From DASUAO01 sp046484625 (GTDB taxonomy: Bacteria > Actinomycetota > Acidimicrobiia > IMCC26256 > PALSA-555), in contig JAWOIO010000126.1 in assembly GCA_046484625.1 (NCBI GenBank), positions 1 to 21,022 on the forward strand: DNA of 21,022 nucleotides, in the 5' to 3' direction. A model generated the notes under the pieces. That model did no database searches, was not told where the DNA came from, and saw only the letters and a list, made by a program, of their open reading frames with translations. This document shows positions 7,124 to 13,468 of the stretch, piece after piece (position 1 is the stretch's first letter; the number at the start of each line of letters is the position of its first letter). The position numbers and the translations under genes were made by a program.

Positions 7124-8713
7124 TCAGACCCGCTCCATGCGGCGGATCGTGAGGAGCCAGGTGAGGACGGCGGTGAGCCCGACCAGGACCAGGGAGGCCA
7201 GGCCGGCGCGGGCGAGGGACCCCGTCTCCGTGGCGCTCCAGACCCGGGTGGCCAGCGTCTCGAAGCCGATGGGCGCGAGGAGCAGGGTGGCCGGGAGCTC
7301 CTTCATGGTCGCGAGGAGCACGAGGCCGCCCCCCGCAGCCAGTCCCGGCGCCATCAGCGGGAGCTCGATGGTCCGGAACCGCCGGATCCGGCCGGCACCG
7401 AGCGAGCGCGCGGCGTCCTCGACCCGTCGCGGGAGGCCGCCGACGGCGACCTGTGAGGCGCGCATGGCCTGGGCGCCGAAGTGCACCACGTAGGCAAAGA
7501 CGAGCAGGGCGAAGGACTGGTAGAGCCCGCCGACGACTGGCGTCCCGAGCACCCAGAAGACGAGGGCAAGCGCGATGACGAGACCCGGGAGCGCGAAGCC
7601 ACTGATCACGAGCGCGTTCACCGCGCCGCCGATCCGCGACCGGTGCCGCACGGTGAGGTACGCGAGCGGCAGGACCACCGCGACGGCGAGGACCGCGGTG
7701 ACGAGCGACACGCCTGCCGTGCTGAGGACCGGGCCGAGGAGGTCATCGACGTCACCGGAGCCGCCGAGCCGGCTCCCGTCGCCACGCGCGGCCCACTCCG
7801 CGAGCACGGCCACCGGCGCGACGACGGCGACGAGCGGCACGGAGGAGACGAGCACGAGGGTCGGGATCCGCCACGCGCCCAGCCGGGTCTGGAGCGACGG
7901 CCGGCCCGCAGCGGTCGCCTCGACCTCGGTTCGGCGACGCGACAGCCGACGCTCGGCGATCACGACCGTCAGCGCCACCACTGCGAGCAGCAGGCTGAGG
8001 GTCAACGACGTCGTCCGGTCGAACAAGCGCGTCGCTTCGATGCGTAGGGTGAGCGTGTCGTAGCGGACGATCGAGACCGCGCCGAACTCACTGACGCAGT
8101 AGAGGAACGTCAGGAGCGTCCCCGCGGCGACGGCCCCGCGCGTCTGCGGCAGCACGATCGTGCGGAAGACCTCGCGCGGGGGGCGTCCGAGGGATCGGGC
8201 CGCCTCCTCGAGTGACGGAGGGAGCATGGCGAGGCGGGCGGCGACCGGGAGGAAGACGTAGGGATAGCTCAAGAGGGTGAGCACCCCGAACGCGGCCCAG
8301 AAGCCTTCGAGCCGGGGCGGAGCCCCGAACCCGATCGTCCGGTCGAGCAGCCCGCCGGTCGCGAACGCTGCCTGCAGCGCGACCGCGCCGACGAACGACG
8401 GGATGACGAGGGGGAGCACCAGCACGACACGCAGCACGCGCCGCGCCGGAAGGTCGGTGCGCACGACGAGCCACGCCAGGGTGGTGCCCAGGAACGCGCA
8501 TGCACCGGAGACGGTCGTGGCGAGGAGGAGCGTGCGCAGCAACGGCCCGAGCGCATCGTCCGAGCCGAGGACCTCGAGCGCATCGGCGCCGAGGCCGCTG
8601 ACTCGGATCGTGAGGTACAGCAGCGGACCCGCGAAGAGGACCGCGATGACCCCGGCGACGCCGACGAGCGCCGGGGACGGGCGTCCGTCGACGTCCGCCC
8701 GCGCGTCGATCAC
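7124..8713 (-). CDS. fbpB: Ferric-type ABC transporter permease (fused double domain)
   Basis: A 529-residue inner-membrane permease with two tandem binding-protein-dependent transport domains, the arrangement of FbpB/SfuB ferric importers. Each half has its ATPase-coupling EAA loop: EEAARSLGRPPREVFRTIVLPQ in the first and VEDAARSLGAGRIRRFRTIELPL in the second. About twelve hydrophobic helices are visible. The GTG start at 8713 lies 19 nt after the stop of the binding-protein gene, so the two are co-transcribed. Its 3' end is 7 bp from the groL CIRCE with no terminator between. Thiamine- or phosphonate-type permeases share this fold; the iron call rests on the neighbouring binding protein and operator. 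Confidence 0.85.
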   Translation of the reverse strand: MIDARADVDGRPSPALVGVAGVIAVLFAGPLLYLTIRVSGLGADALEVLGSDDALGPLLRTLLLATTVSGACAFLGTTLAWLVVRTDLPARRVLRVVLVLPLVIPSFVGAVALQAAFATGGLLDRTIGFGAPPRLEGFWAAFGVLTLLSYPYVFLPVAARLAMLPPSLEEAARSLGRPPREVFRTIVLPQTRGAVAAGTLLTFLYCVSEFGAVSIVRYDTLTLRIEATRLFDRTTSLTLSLLLAVVALTVVIAERRLSRRRTEVEATAAGRPSLQTRLGAWRIPTLVLVSSVPLVAVVAPVAVLAEWAARGDGSRLGGSGDVDDLLGPVLSTAGVSLVTAVLAVAVVLPLAYLTVRHRSRIGGAVNALVISGFALPGLVIALALVFWVLGTPVVGGLYQSFALLVFAYVVHFGAQAMRASQVAVGGLPRRVEDAARSLGAGRIRRFRTIELPLMAPGLAAGGGLVLLATMKELPATLLLAPIGFETLATRVWSATETGSLARAGLASLVLVGLTAVLTWLLTIRRMERV

Positions 8714-8732
8714 CGCGTCCCGAGGGGACGGC

Positions 8733-9794
8733 TCATGCTTGCTCGAGCCCGCTCTCGGCGATCAGCTCACGGGTCTCGAGCAGGTCCCCACCCAGCGTGT
8801 CGAGATCGAGTCGGGGCGCCTCGATGGTCGACAGCGGTGGGAGCCCGCCGAGCGGCTCGACCCCCTTGGTCAGGGGATACTCGAACTCGTCCTCCGCGAG
8901 GTGCACCTGGGCCGGCTTCGAGAGGAGGTAGCGCACGAAGCGCTCGGCGAGTGCGCGGTCGTCGGTCGAGTCGAGCACTGCGGCCGAGGTCACCAGGATG
9001 ACCGAGCCGACGTCGCGGTTCGGGAAGACGTGGTTCTCGATCGGGACCGTGGGGTCGGCGTCCTTGGCGAGCGCGGCGTAGTAGTGGTTCACGAGGCCCA
9101 TCGGCACCTCGCCACGGCCGACGGCCTCGACGATCGCCGAGTTGCTCGCGTAGCCCCTGGCGCCGTTCGCCTCCATGCCTGCGAGCCACTTCGCGGTGAC
9201 CCTCTCGCCCTCGATCTCGCGCATGGCCGTGACGAAGTCCTGGAACGAGCCGTTGCCCGGGGCGAGCGCGACCTGGTCGCGGTACTTCGCCTTGGTGAGG
9301 TCGAGCACCGAGTCAGGGAGGTCCGCCTTCTTCACCAGGTCGGTGTTGACGACGAGCACGCGGACCCGGCCCGAGATGCCGACCCACCGGCCGTCGGAGG
9401 CGCGGAACCGCGAGTCGACCTTGCGCAGCACCGACGGATCGATCGTTCGGAGTCGGTCGGCGCCGTCGAGGTAGCCGGTGGCGCCGGGGCTCTGCGAGAG
9501 GAAGACGTCGGCCGGCGAGGCCGCTCCCTCCTCGTCGATGACGAGCGCGAGGTCGGCGGAGTCGCCGTAGCGGACCTCGACGTCGATGCCGGTGTCAGCC
9601 GCGAACTGGTCGAGGAGCGGCTGGATCAGCTCTTCGCTCCGCCCCGAGTACACCGTGAGGGTGCCCTCCGCGGCCGACGCGGCGCTCGAGCCGACGGCGC
9701 CGACGGCGAGGCCCACCGTGGCGAGGGAAGCGACGAGGCCCACCGTGGCGAGGGAAGCGACGAGGGATGGGATCCTGGCGCGAGCTCGGTGCAT
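8733..9794 (-). CDS. fbpA: Ferric-type ABC transporter substrate-binding protein
   Basis: A 353-residue secreted binding protein. Arg-rich N-region, a hydrophobic core of two identical VASLATVGL units, and probable cleavage after SSAASAA near residue 42. The mature start EGTLTVYSGRSEELIQPLLDQF is typical of the FbpA/IdiA/FutA group. The paired tyrosines at 238-239 (NHYYAALAKDADP) match the conserved iron ligands of that family. There is no lipobox cysteine, so it is probably free or held by the permease. ATG start at 9794. A promoter and DtxR-type box sit directly upstream, and the transcript appears leaderless. It lies downstream of the ATPase gene but has its own promoter. Confidence 0.9.
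   Translation of the reverse strand: MHRARARIPSLVASLATVGLVASLATVGLAVGAVGSSAASAAEGTLTVYSGRSEELIQPLLDQFAADTGIDVEVRYGDSADLALVIDEEGAASPADVFLSQSPGATGYLDGADRLRTIDPSVLRKVDSRFRASDGRWVGISGRVRVLVVNTDLVKKADLPDSVLDLTKAKYRDQVALAPGNGSFQDFVTAMREIEGERVTAKWLAGMEANGARGYASNSAIVEAVGRGEVPMGLVNHYYAALAKDADPTVPIENHVFPNRDVGSVILVTSAAVLDSTDDRALAERFVRYLLSKPAQVHLAEDEFEYPLTKGVEPLGGLPPLSTIEAPRLDLDTLGGDLLETRELIAESGLEQA
9708..9761. repeat. Perfect 27-bp tandem duplication in the fbpA signal peptide
   Basis: Positions 9708-9734 are repeated exactly at 9735-9761. On the coding strand each unit gives nine residues, so the signal-peptide core contains VASLATVGL twice. The reading frame is kept. Exact identity suggests a recent slippage event. 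Confidence 0.95.
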
Positions 9795-9800
9795 GTGGGT

Positions 9801-9829
9801 GTTCTACCAAGTCGCGATACTTAGGTCAA
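9801..9829 (-). promoter_or_regulatory. fbpA promoter (leaderless)
   Basis: On the minus strand TTGACC (9824-9829), a 17-nt spacer and TAGAAC (9801-9806) form a good sigma-A promoter. The -10 ends 6 nt before the ATG at 9794, so the predicted start is the A of the start codon. No ribosome-binding site exists. The -35 lies inside the DtxR-type box. Confidence 0.7.
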
Positions 9830-9839
9830 GTTGCCCTAA
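9821..9839. promoter_or_regulatory. DtxR/IdeR-type metal box
   Basis: TTAGGTCAAGTTGCCCTAA is a 19-bp near-palindrome with the TTAGG-N9-CCTAA frame of iron boxes (consensus TTAGGTTAGSCTAACCTAA). The symmetry extends to 9819-9841. It overlaps the -35 of the fbpA promoter and the TAG stop codon (9836-9838) of the ATPase gene, so metal-loaded repressor should block fbpA transcription. Confidence 0.8.
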
Positions 9840-10888
9840 GTAACCGACCGGCGGCGAGGCCCGGACGGGAACGCCAGGACGGGTCCTGCGACCGAGACGT
9901 CGACGCGGTCGCCCCGCTCGAAGGCCGGGCCCGCCGTCATGCGGGCGTGCACGCGAGCGCCGTCGCCGAGCTCGACCGCCACCACCTGGTCGTGGCCGTA
10001 GAAGGTGATCCCCACGACCTGCGCATGCCCACCGCCGTCGAGGCGGAGACGCACCCGCTCCGGGCGGACCACGACCTCGACCGCGCCCGGCGGGACGGGC
10101 CGCACCAGGGCGAGGACGCCGAACGCCGTCGAGACCGTCGCACCATCGACCTCGCCCTGGACGATGTCGGCGTTGCCCACGAACGACGCGATGAACCGGT
10201 CCTCGGGGTGCGCGTACACGCCGGCCGGCGTGTCGACCTGGACGATCCTGCCGTCCCGCATGACCGCGATCCGGTCGGCGATGCTGAGCGCCTCCTCCTG
10301 GTCGTGGGTGACCACGACCGCCGTCGCCCCGGCATCGACGAGGATCCGGCGCACGTCGTCGCGCACCTGCGACCGCATCGCGGCGTCGAGGTTCGAGAAC
10401 GGCTCGTCGAGCAGGACCAACGACGGGTCCGGCGCCAGCGCCCGGGCGAGCGCGACCCGCTGCTGCTGCCCACCCGAGAGCTCGTGAGGCTCGCGATCGG
10501 CCATCTCGGTGAGACCCACGAGGTCGAGCATCTCGGCCACGCGCCGGTCCCGGCTCGAGCGGTCGCGGAGTCCGTACCCCACGTTGCGGGCCACCGAGAG
10601 GTGGGGGAACAGCGCGTAGTCCTGGAAGACGACGCCGACCCGACGGCGCTCGGGGGCGACGAACCGCTCGCCCGCCACGACGGTGCCGTCGAGCACGATC
10701 GAGCCGGCGTCGGGACGCTCGAACCCTGCGACGAGGCGCAGCGTCGTCGTCTTGCCGCACCCGCTCGGACCGAGGAGCGCGAGGAGCTCCCCGCTGCGGA
10801 CATCGAGGTCGACCGCGTCGACGGCGAGCACGGCGCCGAAGCGCTTCGTGATGCCACGGCACTCGACGACCGGAGGAGACGGGTCCAC
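9836..10888 (-). CDS. fbpC: Ferric-type ABC transporter ATP-binding protein
   Basis: A 350-residue ATPase of the FbpC/PotA class. Walker A GPSGCGKTT at 40-48, signature LSGGQQQRVALARAL, Walker B LVLLDEPFSNLD, H-loop VVVTHDQEEA, and a C-terminal TOBE-like domain of about 110 residues. I chose GTG at 10888. An ATG at 10930 is in frame but would overlap the start of the divergent regulator, and a TACCCT -10 element sits 6 nt before the GTG, as expected for a leaderless transcript. It is upstream of fbpA and fbpB on the same strand, and its stop codon lies inside their operator. Confidence 0.93.
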   Translation of the reverse strand: MDPSPPVVECRGITKRFGAVLAVDAVDLDVRSGELLALLGPSGCGKTTTLRLVAGFERPDAGSIVLDGTVVAGERFVAPERRRVGVVFQDYALFPHLSVARNVGYGLRDRSSRDRRVAEMLDLVGLTEMADREPHELSGGQQQRVALARALAPDPSLVLLDEPFSNLDAAMRSQVRDDVRRILVDAGATAVVVTHDQEEALSIADRIAVMRDGRIVQVDTPAGVYAHPEDRFIASFVGNADIVQGEVDGATVSTAFGVLALVRPVPPGAVEVVVRPERVRLRLDGGGHAQVVGITFYGHDQVVAVELGDGARVHARMTAGPAFERGDRVDVSVAGPVLAFPSGPRRRSVT

Positions 10889-10892
10889 GAAC

Positions 10893-10906
10893 TCAGGGTA
10901 ACCTGA
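10893..10906. promoter_or_regulatory. Shared palindrome with two divergent leaderless -10 elements
   Basis: TCAGGGTAACCTGA is a near-perfect palindrome. On the plus strand TAACCT (10899-10904) ends 6 nt before the regulator ATG at 10911. On the minus strand TACCCT (10895-10900) ends 6 nt before the ATPase GTG at 10888. Its half-site TCAGGTTA resembles half of a DtxR box, so it may also bind the regulator. Confidence 0.55.
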
Positions 10907-10910
10907 CCAG

Positions 10911-11570
10911 ATGGCCGAGATGCACGACACGACCGAGGAGTACCTCGAGCAGATCTACGACCTCGAGGAAGAAGGGGTCGTGCCGATGCGGGCTCGCATC
11001 GTCGAGCGACTCGGGCTGTCCCCCGCCGCGGTCTCGGAGACGGTCGGGCGCCTCGAGGACCACGGCTTCGTGCACCTGCGGGACGACCGCAGCATCGAGC
11101 TGACCGAGAAGGGCCGCAGCCTCGCCACGAGCGTCGTCCGTCGTCACCGGTTGGCCGAGCGCCTCCTGCTCGACGTGATCGGTCTCGAGTGGGAGAAGGT
11201 GCACAAGGAAGCCGACCGCTGGGAGCACGCGATCTCGGCCGACGTCGAGGAGAAGCTCGTCGAGCTGCTCGGCGATCCCCAGACGTGCCCGCACGGGAAC
11301 CCGATCCCCGGTGCCCGCCGTCGGGGTGCGACGAAGCCGTCGATCCCCCTCGCCGACTCCGAGCCGGGTGCCGTCACGGTCGCGCGGATCAGCGAGAAGC
11401 TCGAGCTGAGCGACTCCGGCCTCGCCCTCGTGGCCGAGGCCCGACTCATCCCCGGCGCCCAGGCCACCGTTCTCGACGCCGAACCCGGCGGCACCCGTGT
11501 GCGAACCTCAGCCGGAGAGCGCCTCGTTCCCACCGAGGTCGCGCAGCAGCTCTACGTCTCGGTGGAATAG
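10911..11570 (+). CDS. DtxR/IdeR-family metal-dependent transcriptional regulator
   Basis: A 219-residue metalloregulator with winged-helix N-terminus (1-72), dimerisation and metal domain (73-140) and C-terminal SH3-like domain (about 150-219). It aligns with C. diphtheriae DtxR without gaps through residue 106. His79, Glu83, His98, Glu105 and His106 are conserved. Met10 and Cys102, ligands of the activating metal site, are replaced by Glu10 and Asp102. In published DtxR/MntR swaps, acidic residues at these two positions shifted the response from Fe(II) towards Mn(II) (established knowledge, from memory). It is divergent from the ABC ATPase and shares a promoter palindrome with it. The likely target is the box at 9821-9839. 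The ATG start has no ribosome-binding site. IdeR, MntR or a mixed sensor all remain possible. Confidence 0.93.
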   Translation: MAEMHDTTEEYLEQIYDLEEEGVVPMRARIVERLGLSPAAVSETVGRLEDHGFVHLRDDRSIELTEKGRSLATSVVRRHRLAERLLLDVIGLEWEKVHKEADRWEHAISADVEEKLVELLGDPQTCPHGNPIPGARRRGATKPSIPLADSEPGAVTVARISEKLELSDSGLALVAEARLIPGAQATVLDAEPGGTRVRTSAGERLVPTEVAQQLYVSVE

Positions 11571-11617
11571 CCGGATCGTCGCCCGGCCCGCCCCGGCGAT
11601 GTGCCTGCGGAGCCGCT

Positions 11618-11893
11618 TCAGCCGCCCGCGACCGCCGGGACGATGCTCAGCGTCTGGCCGTCGGCGACCGGGGTCGCGAGACCGTCGAGAAACCGGATGT
11701 CCTCCTCGGCGAGGAAGACGTTCACGAAGCGCCGGAGCGCCCCCGCCTCGTCGAAGATCCGCTCGCCGAACCCGGGATGCTGCGCATCCAGGGCAGTGAG
11801 CACCTCCCCGACGTTGGCCCCGTCGACCACGAGCTCGCCGGCACCTCCGGACAGCGTCCGGAGCTGGGTCGGGATGCGAACCTTCACCGTCAT
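11618..11893 (-). CDS. Ubiquitin-fold sulfur carrier, CysO/MoaD/ThiS family
   Basis: A 91-residue beta-grasp protein ending in PAVAGG. The free C-terminal Gly-Gly is adenylylated by an E1-like enzyme and converted to a thiocarboxylate sulfur donor in this family. It closely resembles M. tuberculosis CysO, sharing the pattern FVN-EED-RF-GLAT-ADG and the same PAVAGG end (recalled, not aligned by tool). The ATG at 11893 is one base after the stop of the thrC-like gene, so the two are translationally coupled. In mycobacteria cysO sits with cysM; here the PLP partner is a threonine-synthase-like enzyme instead. No E1 or Mec peptidase is in the window. Convergent with the metalloregulator gene. Confidence 0.9.
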   Translation of the reverse strand: MTVKVRIPTQLRTLSGGAGELVVDGANVGEVLTALDAQHPGFGERIFDEAGALRRFVNVFLAEEDIRFLDGLATPVADGQTLSIVPAVAGG

Positions 11894-11894
11894 C

Positions 11895-13133
11895 TCAGCC
11901 CTCCCGAGCCGCGGGGTACGCGTCCCAGAACGCGTCGATCGAGGGCGCGATCACCTTCGTCGGCGCCGACCCGGGTGCCAGTGCGTCGAGGGTCTTGAGC
12001 CCGTGGCCGGTCACGTAGACAACGACCCGCTCGTCAGGTCGGACGACACCCGACGCGGCGAGCGCTCGGAGCGACGCGATCGTCGTGCCCGCCGCCGTCT
12101 CGCCGAAGATCCCCTCGGTGCGGGCCAGCAACCGGATGCCGTCGACGATCTCGTCGTCGGTGACGGACGCGATCCCGCCGCCGGTCTCCCGCACCGTGTC
12201 GAGGGCGTAGTAGCCGTCGGCCGGGTTGCCGATCGCGATCGACTTGGCGATCGTGTCCGGCTTGACGGGCCGGATCGTGTCCGACTTCTCGGCGAATGCC
12301 GCCGCGACCGGCGAGCACCCGGTGGCCTGCGCACCCGAAACGCGCACCTGCCGTCCGTCGTCGAGGAGCCCGAGGTCGTGCAGCTCGTCGAAGCCACGGC
12401 GGATCTTGGTGAGGAGCGAACCGCTCCCCACCGGGACGACGACGTGATCGGGTGTCTCCCATCCGAGCTGCTCCGCGGTCTCGAAGGCGAGGGTCTTGGA
12501 GCCTTCGGCGTAGAAGGGCCGGATGTTCACGTTGGCGAACGCCCACGGTCGCTCCGACGCGACCTCGGCGCAGAGCCGGTTGACGTCGTCGTAGCTGCCG
12601 TCGACCGCCACCACGTTGCCGCCGAAGACGGCGGTGCTCGCGATCTTCGCGGGCTCGAGGTTGGCGGGGATGAAGACGTAGCTCTCGAGCCCCGCGCGTG
12701 CAGCCGCGGCGGCCACCGCGTTCGCGAGGTTGCCGGTCGACGCGCACGCGAGGGTCTTCAGCCCGAACTCGAGCGTCTTCGCCAGCGCGATCGCGACCAC
12801 CCGATCCTTGAACGAGTTGGTGGGGTTCCGCGTGTCGTCCTTGATCCAGACCTCACCGAGGCCGAGCTCGGCGGCGAGCCGATCGGCCCGCACGAGCGGC
12901 GTCCACCCGACCGGCAACGCGGCATCGCCGGGCGAGTCGACCGGAAGCAACTGCGCGTACCGCCAGATCGACTCCGGCCCGGCCGCGATCGACTCCCGGG
13001 AGACGCCGGCTCGGACGGCCGCGTCGTCGTAGGCGACCTCGAGCGGGCCGAAGCACCACTCGCAGGTGTAGATCGGGGAAATGGGGAACGTCCTGGCGCA
13101 CTCTCGGCACCGCAACGCTTCGACGTGAGCCAC
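11895..13133 (-). CDS. thrC: Threonine synthase-like PLP enzyme, SAM-riboswitch controlled
   Basis: A 412-residue fold-type II PLP enzyme annotated by family as threonine synthase (O-phosphohomoserine to threonine and phosphate). A zinc-ribbon-like N-terminus has Cys9, Cys12, Cys24 and Cys27. The PLP lysine is Lys109 in NPTNSFKDR, followed by the STGN loop at 132-135 and a VPVGSGSLL glycine loop. It differs clearly from mycobacterial ThrC, which lacks the cysteine ribbon. The GTG at 13133 was chosen because GAGGAGGAG (13138-13146) lies 4 nt upstream; an earlier GTG at 13163 lacks such a site. It is preceded by a SAM riboswitch and followed at one base by a CysO-like carrier. This context suggests sulfur transfer, possibly homocysteine synthesis, rather than plain threonine synthesis (inference). 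Confidence 0.85.
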   Translation of the reverse strand: MAHVEALRCRECARTFPISPIYTCEWCFGPLEVAYDDAAVRAGVSRESIAAGPESIWRYAQLLPVDSPGDAALPVGWTPLVRADRLAAELGLGEVWIKDDTRNPTNSFKDRVVAIALAKTLEFGLKTLACASTGNLANAVAAAAARAGLESYVFIPANLEPAKIASTAVFGGNVVAVDGSYDDVNRLCAEVASERPWAFANVNIRPFYAEGSKTLAFETAEQLGWETPDHVVVPVGSGSLLTKIRRGFDELHDLGLLDDGRQVRVSGAQATGCSPVAAAFAEKSDTIRPVKPDTIAKSIAIGNPADGYYALDTVRETGGGIASVTDDEIVDGIRLLARTEGIFGETAAGTTIASLRALAASGVVRPDERVVVYVTGHGLKTLDALAPGSAPTKVIAPSIDAFWDAYPAAREG

Positions 13134-13185
13134 GGGGCTCCTCCTCGGCTCTGCGGGTGCCACGACTCCCTCGGCGGAGGACCCC
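13134..13185 (-). promoter_or_regulatory. Candidate riboswitch expression platform masking the thrC ribosome-binding site
   Basis: On the minus strand GGGGTCCTCC (13176-13185) can pair, with one bulge, with GGAGGAGCCCC (13134-13144), which contains the Shine-Dalgarno and runs up to the GTG. Between the aptamer and this element are two further hairpins (13254-13269 and 13238-13250). None has a U-tract, so control of translation is more likely than termination. Confidence 0.45.
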
Positions 13186-13275
13186 GCGACACCTCGATTC
13201 GGTGAGGACCCGCACGAGGCGCGCCCTCCTTCTCGACGCGCTCGGAGCGCCTCGAGCGGAGGACCGCTCTCAGCT

Positions 13276-13374
13276 GCTCATCGGTCAGGCATTGGCACCT
13301 GGCACTCCGGATCGCTCCGGTGCGCTGGTTGCCGCGGCGTCAACGGGCCTGTCCCTCAGCCGCTCTCGATGAGC
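13276..13374 (-). ncRNA. SAM riboswitch (SAM-I/SAM-IV clan)
   Basis: The minus strand carries the SAM-aptamer core. P1 is GCTCATCG (13367-13374) with CGATGAGC (13276-13283), 8 bp. After P1 come AGAGCGGCTGAGGGACAGGC and CCGTTGACGCCGCGGCAACC, matching the S-box consensus with kink-turn and GGCAACC. P3 has CCGGA/TCCGG closed by GCGC/GTGC and ACC/GGT. Then GGTGCCAATGCCTGAC leads back to P1. A clear P4 stem is not evident between GCCAA and P1, so it could be a reduced SAM-I or a SAM-I/IV variant. It controls the thrC-like gene and the sulfur carrier and would be expected to turn them off when SAM is high. Confidence 0.92.
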
Positions 13375-13387
13375 GCGTTCGGAGAGA

Positions 13388-13393
13388 ACGATA
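13388..13393 (-). promoter_or_regulatory. -10 element of the riboswitch transcript
   Basis: TATCGT on the minus strand fits TANNNT. The predicted start near 13381 lies 7 nt before P1 of the aptamer, the usual short lead. No good -35 is visible. The rest of 13186-13275 holds only the small linker hairpins. Confidence 0.55.
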
Positions 13394-13453
13394 GCGCCCC
13401 GCGCCGTTCGCCTCCAGTCGGAATCCGCTCCCGATCCCTGCGAGCCTCGCCTC

Positions 13454-13459
13454 TAGGCT
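13454..13459 (+). promoter_or_regulatory. Possible -10 of gpgS
   Basis: TAGGCT (TANNNT) lies 9 nt before the gpgS ATG, which would give a leader of only about 3 nt. No ribosome-binding site precedes the ATG, which is consistent with leaderless expression. No -35 match is seen. Confidence 0.35.
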
Positions 13460-13468
13460 CGCCGCACC

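Noticed and set aside
10893..10906. TCAGGGTAACCTGA as a full DtxR box
   Set aside because: The arms are 4 nt apart instead of the 9 nt between TTAGG and CCTAA in a 19-bp box; only a half-site matches. Kept as a promoter palindrome.
13163..13163. GTG at 13163 as the thrC start
   Set aside because: No ribosome-binding site there, while GTG at 13133 has GAGGAGGAG at ideal spacing, and the extra residues overlap the likely riboswitch platform.
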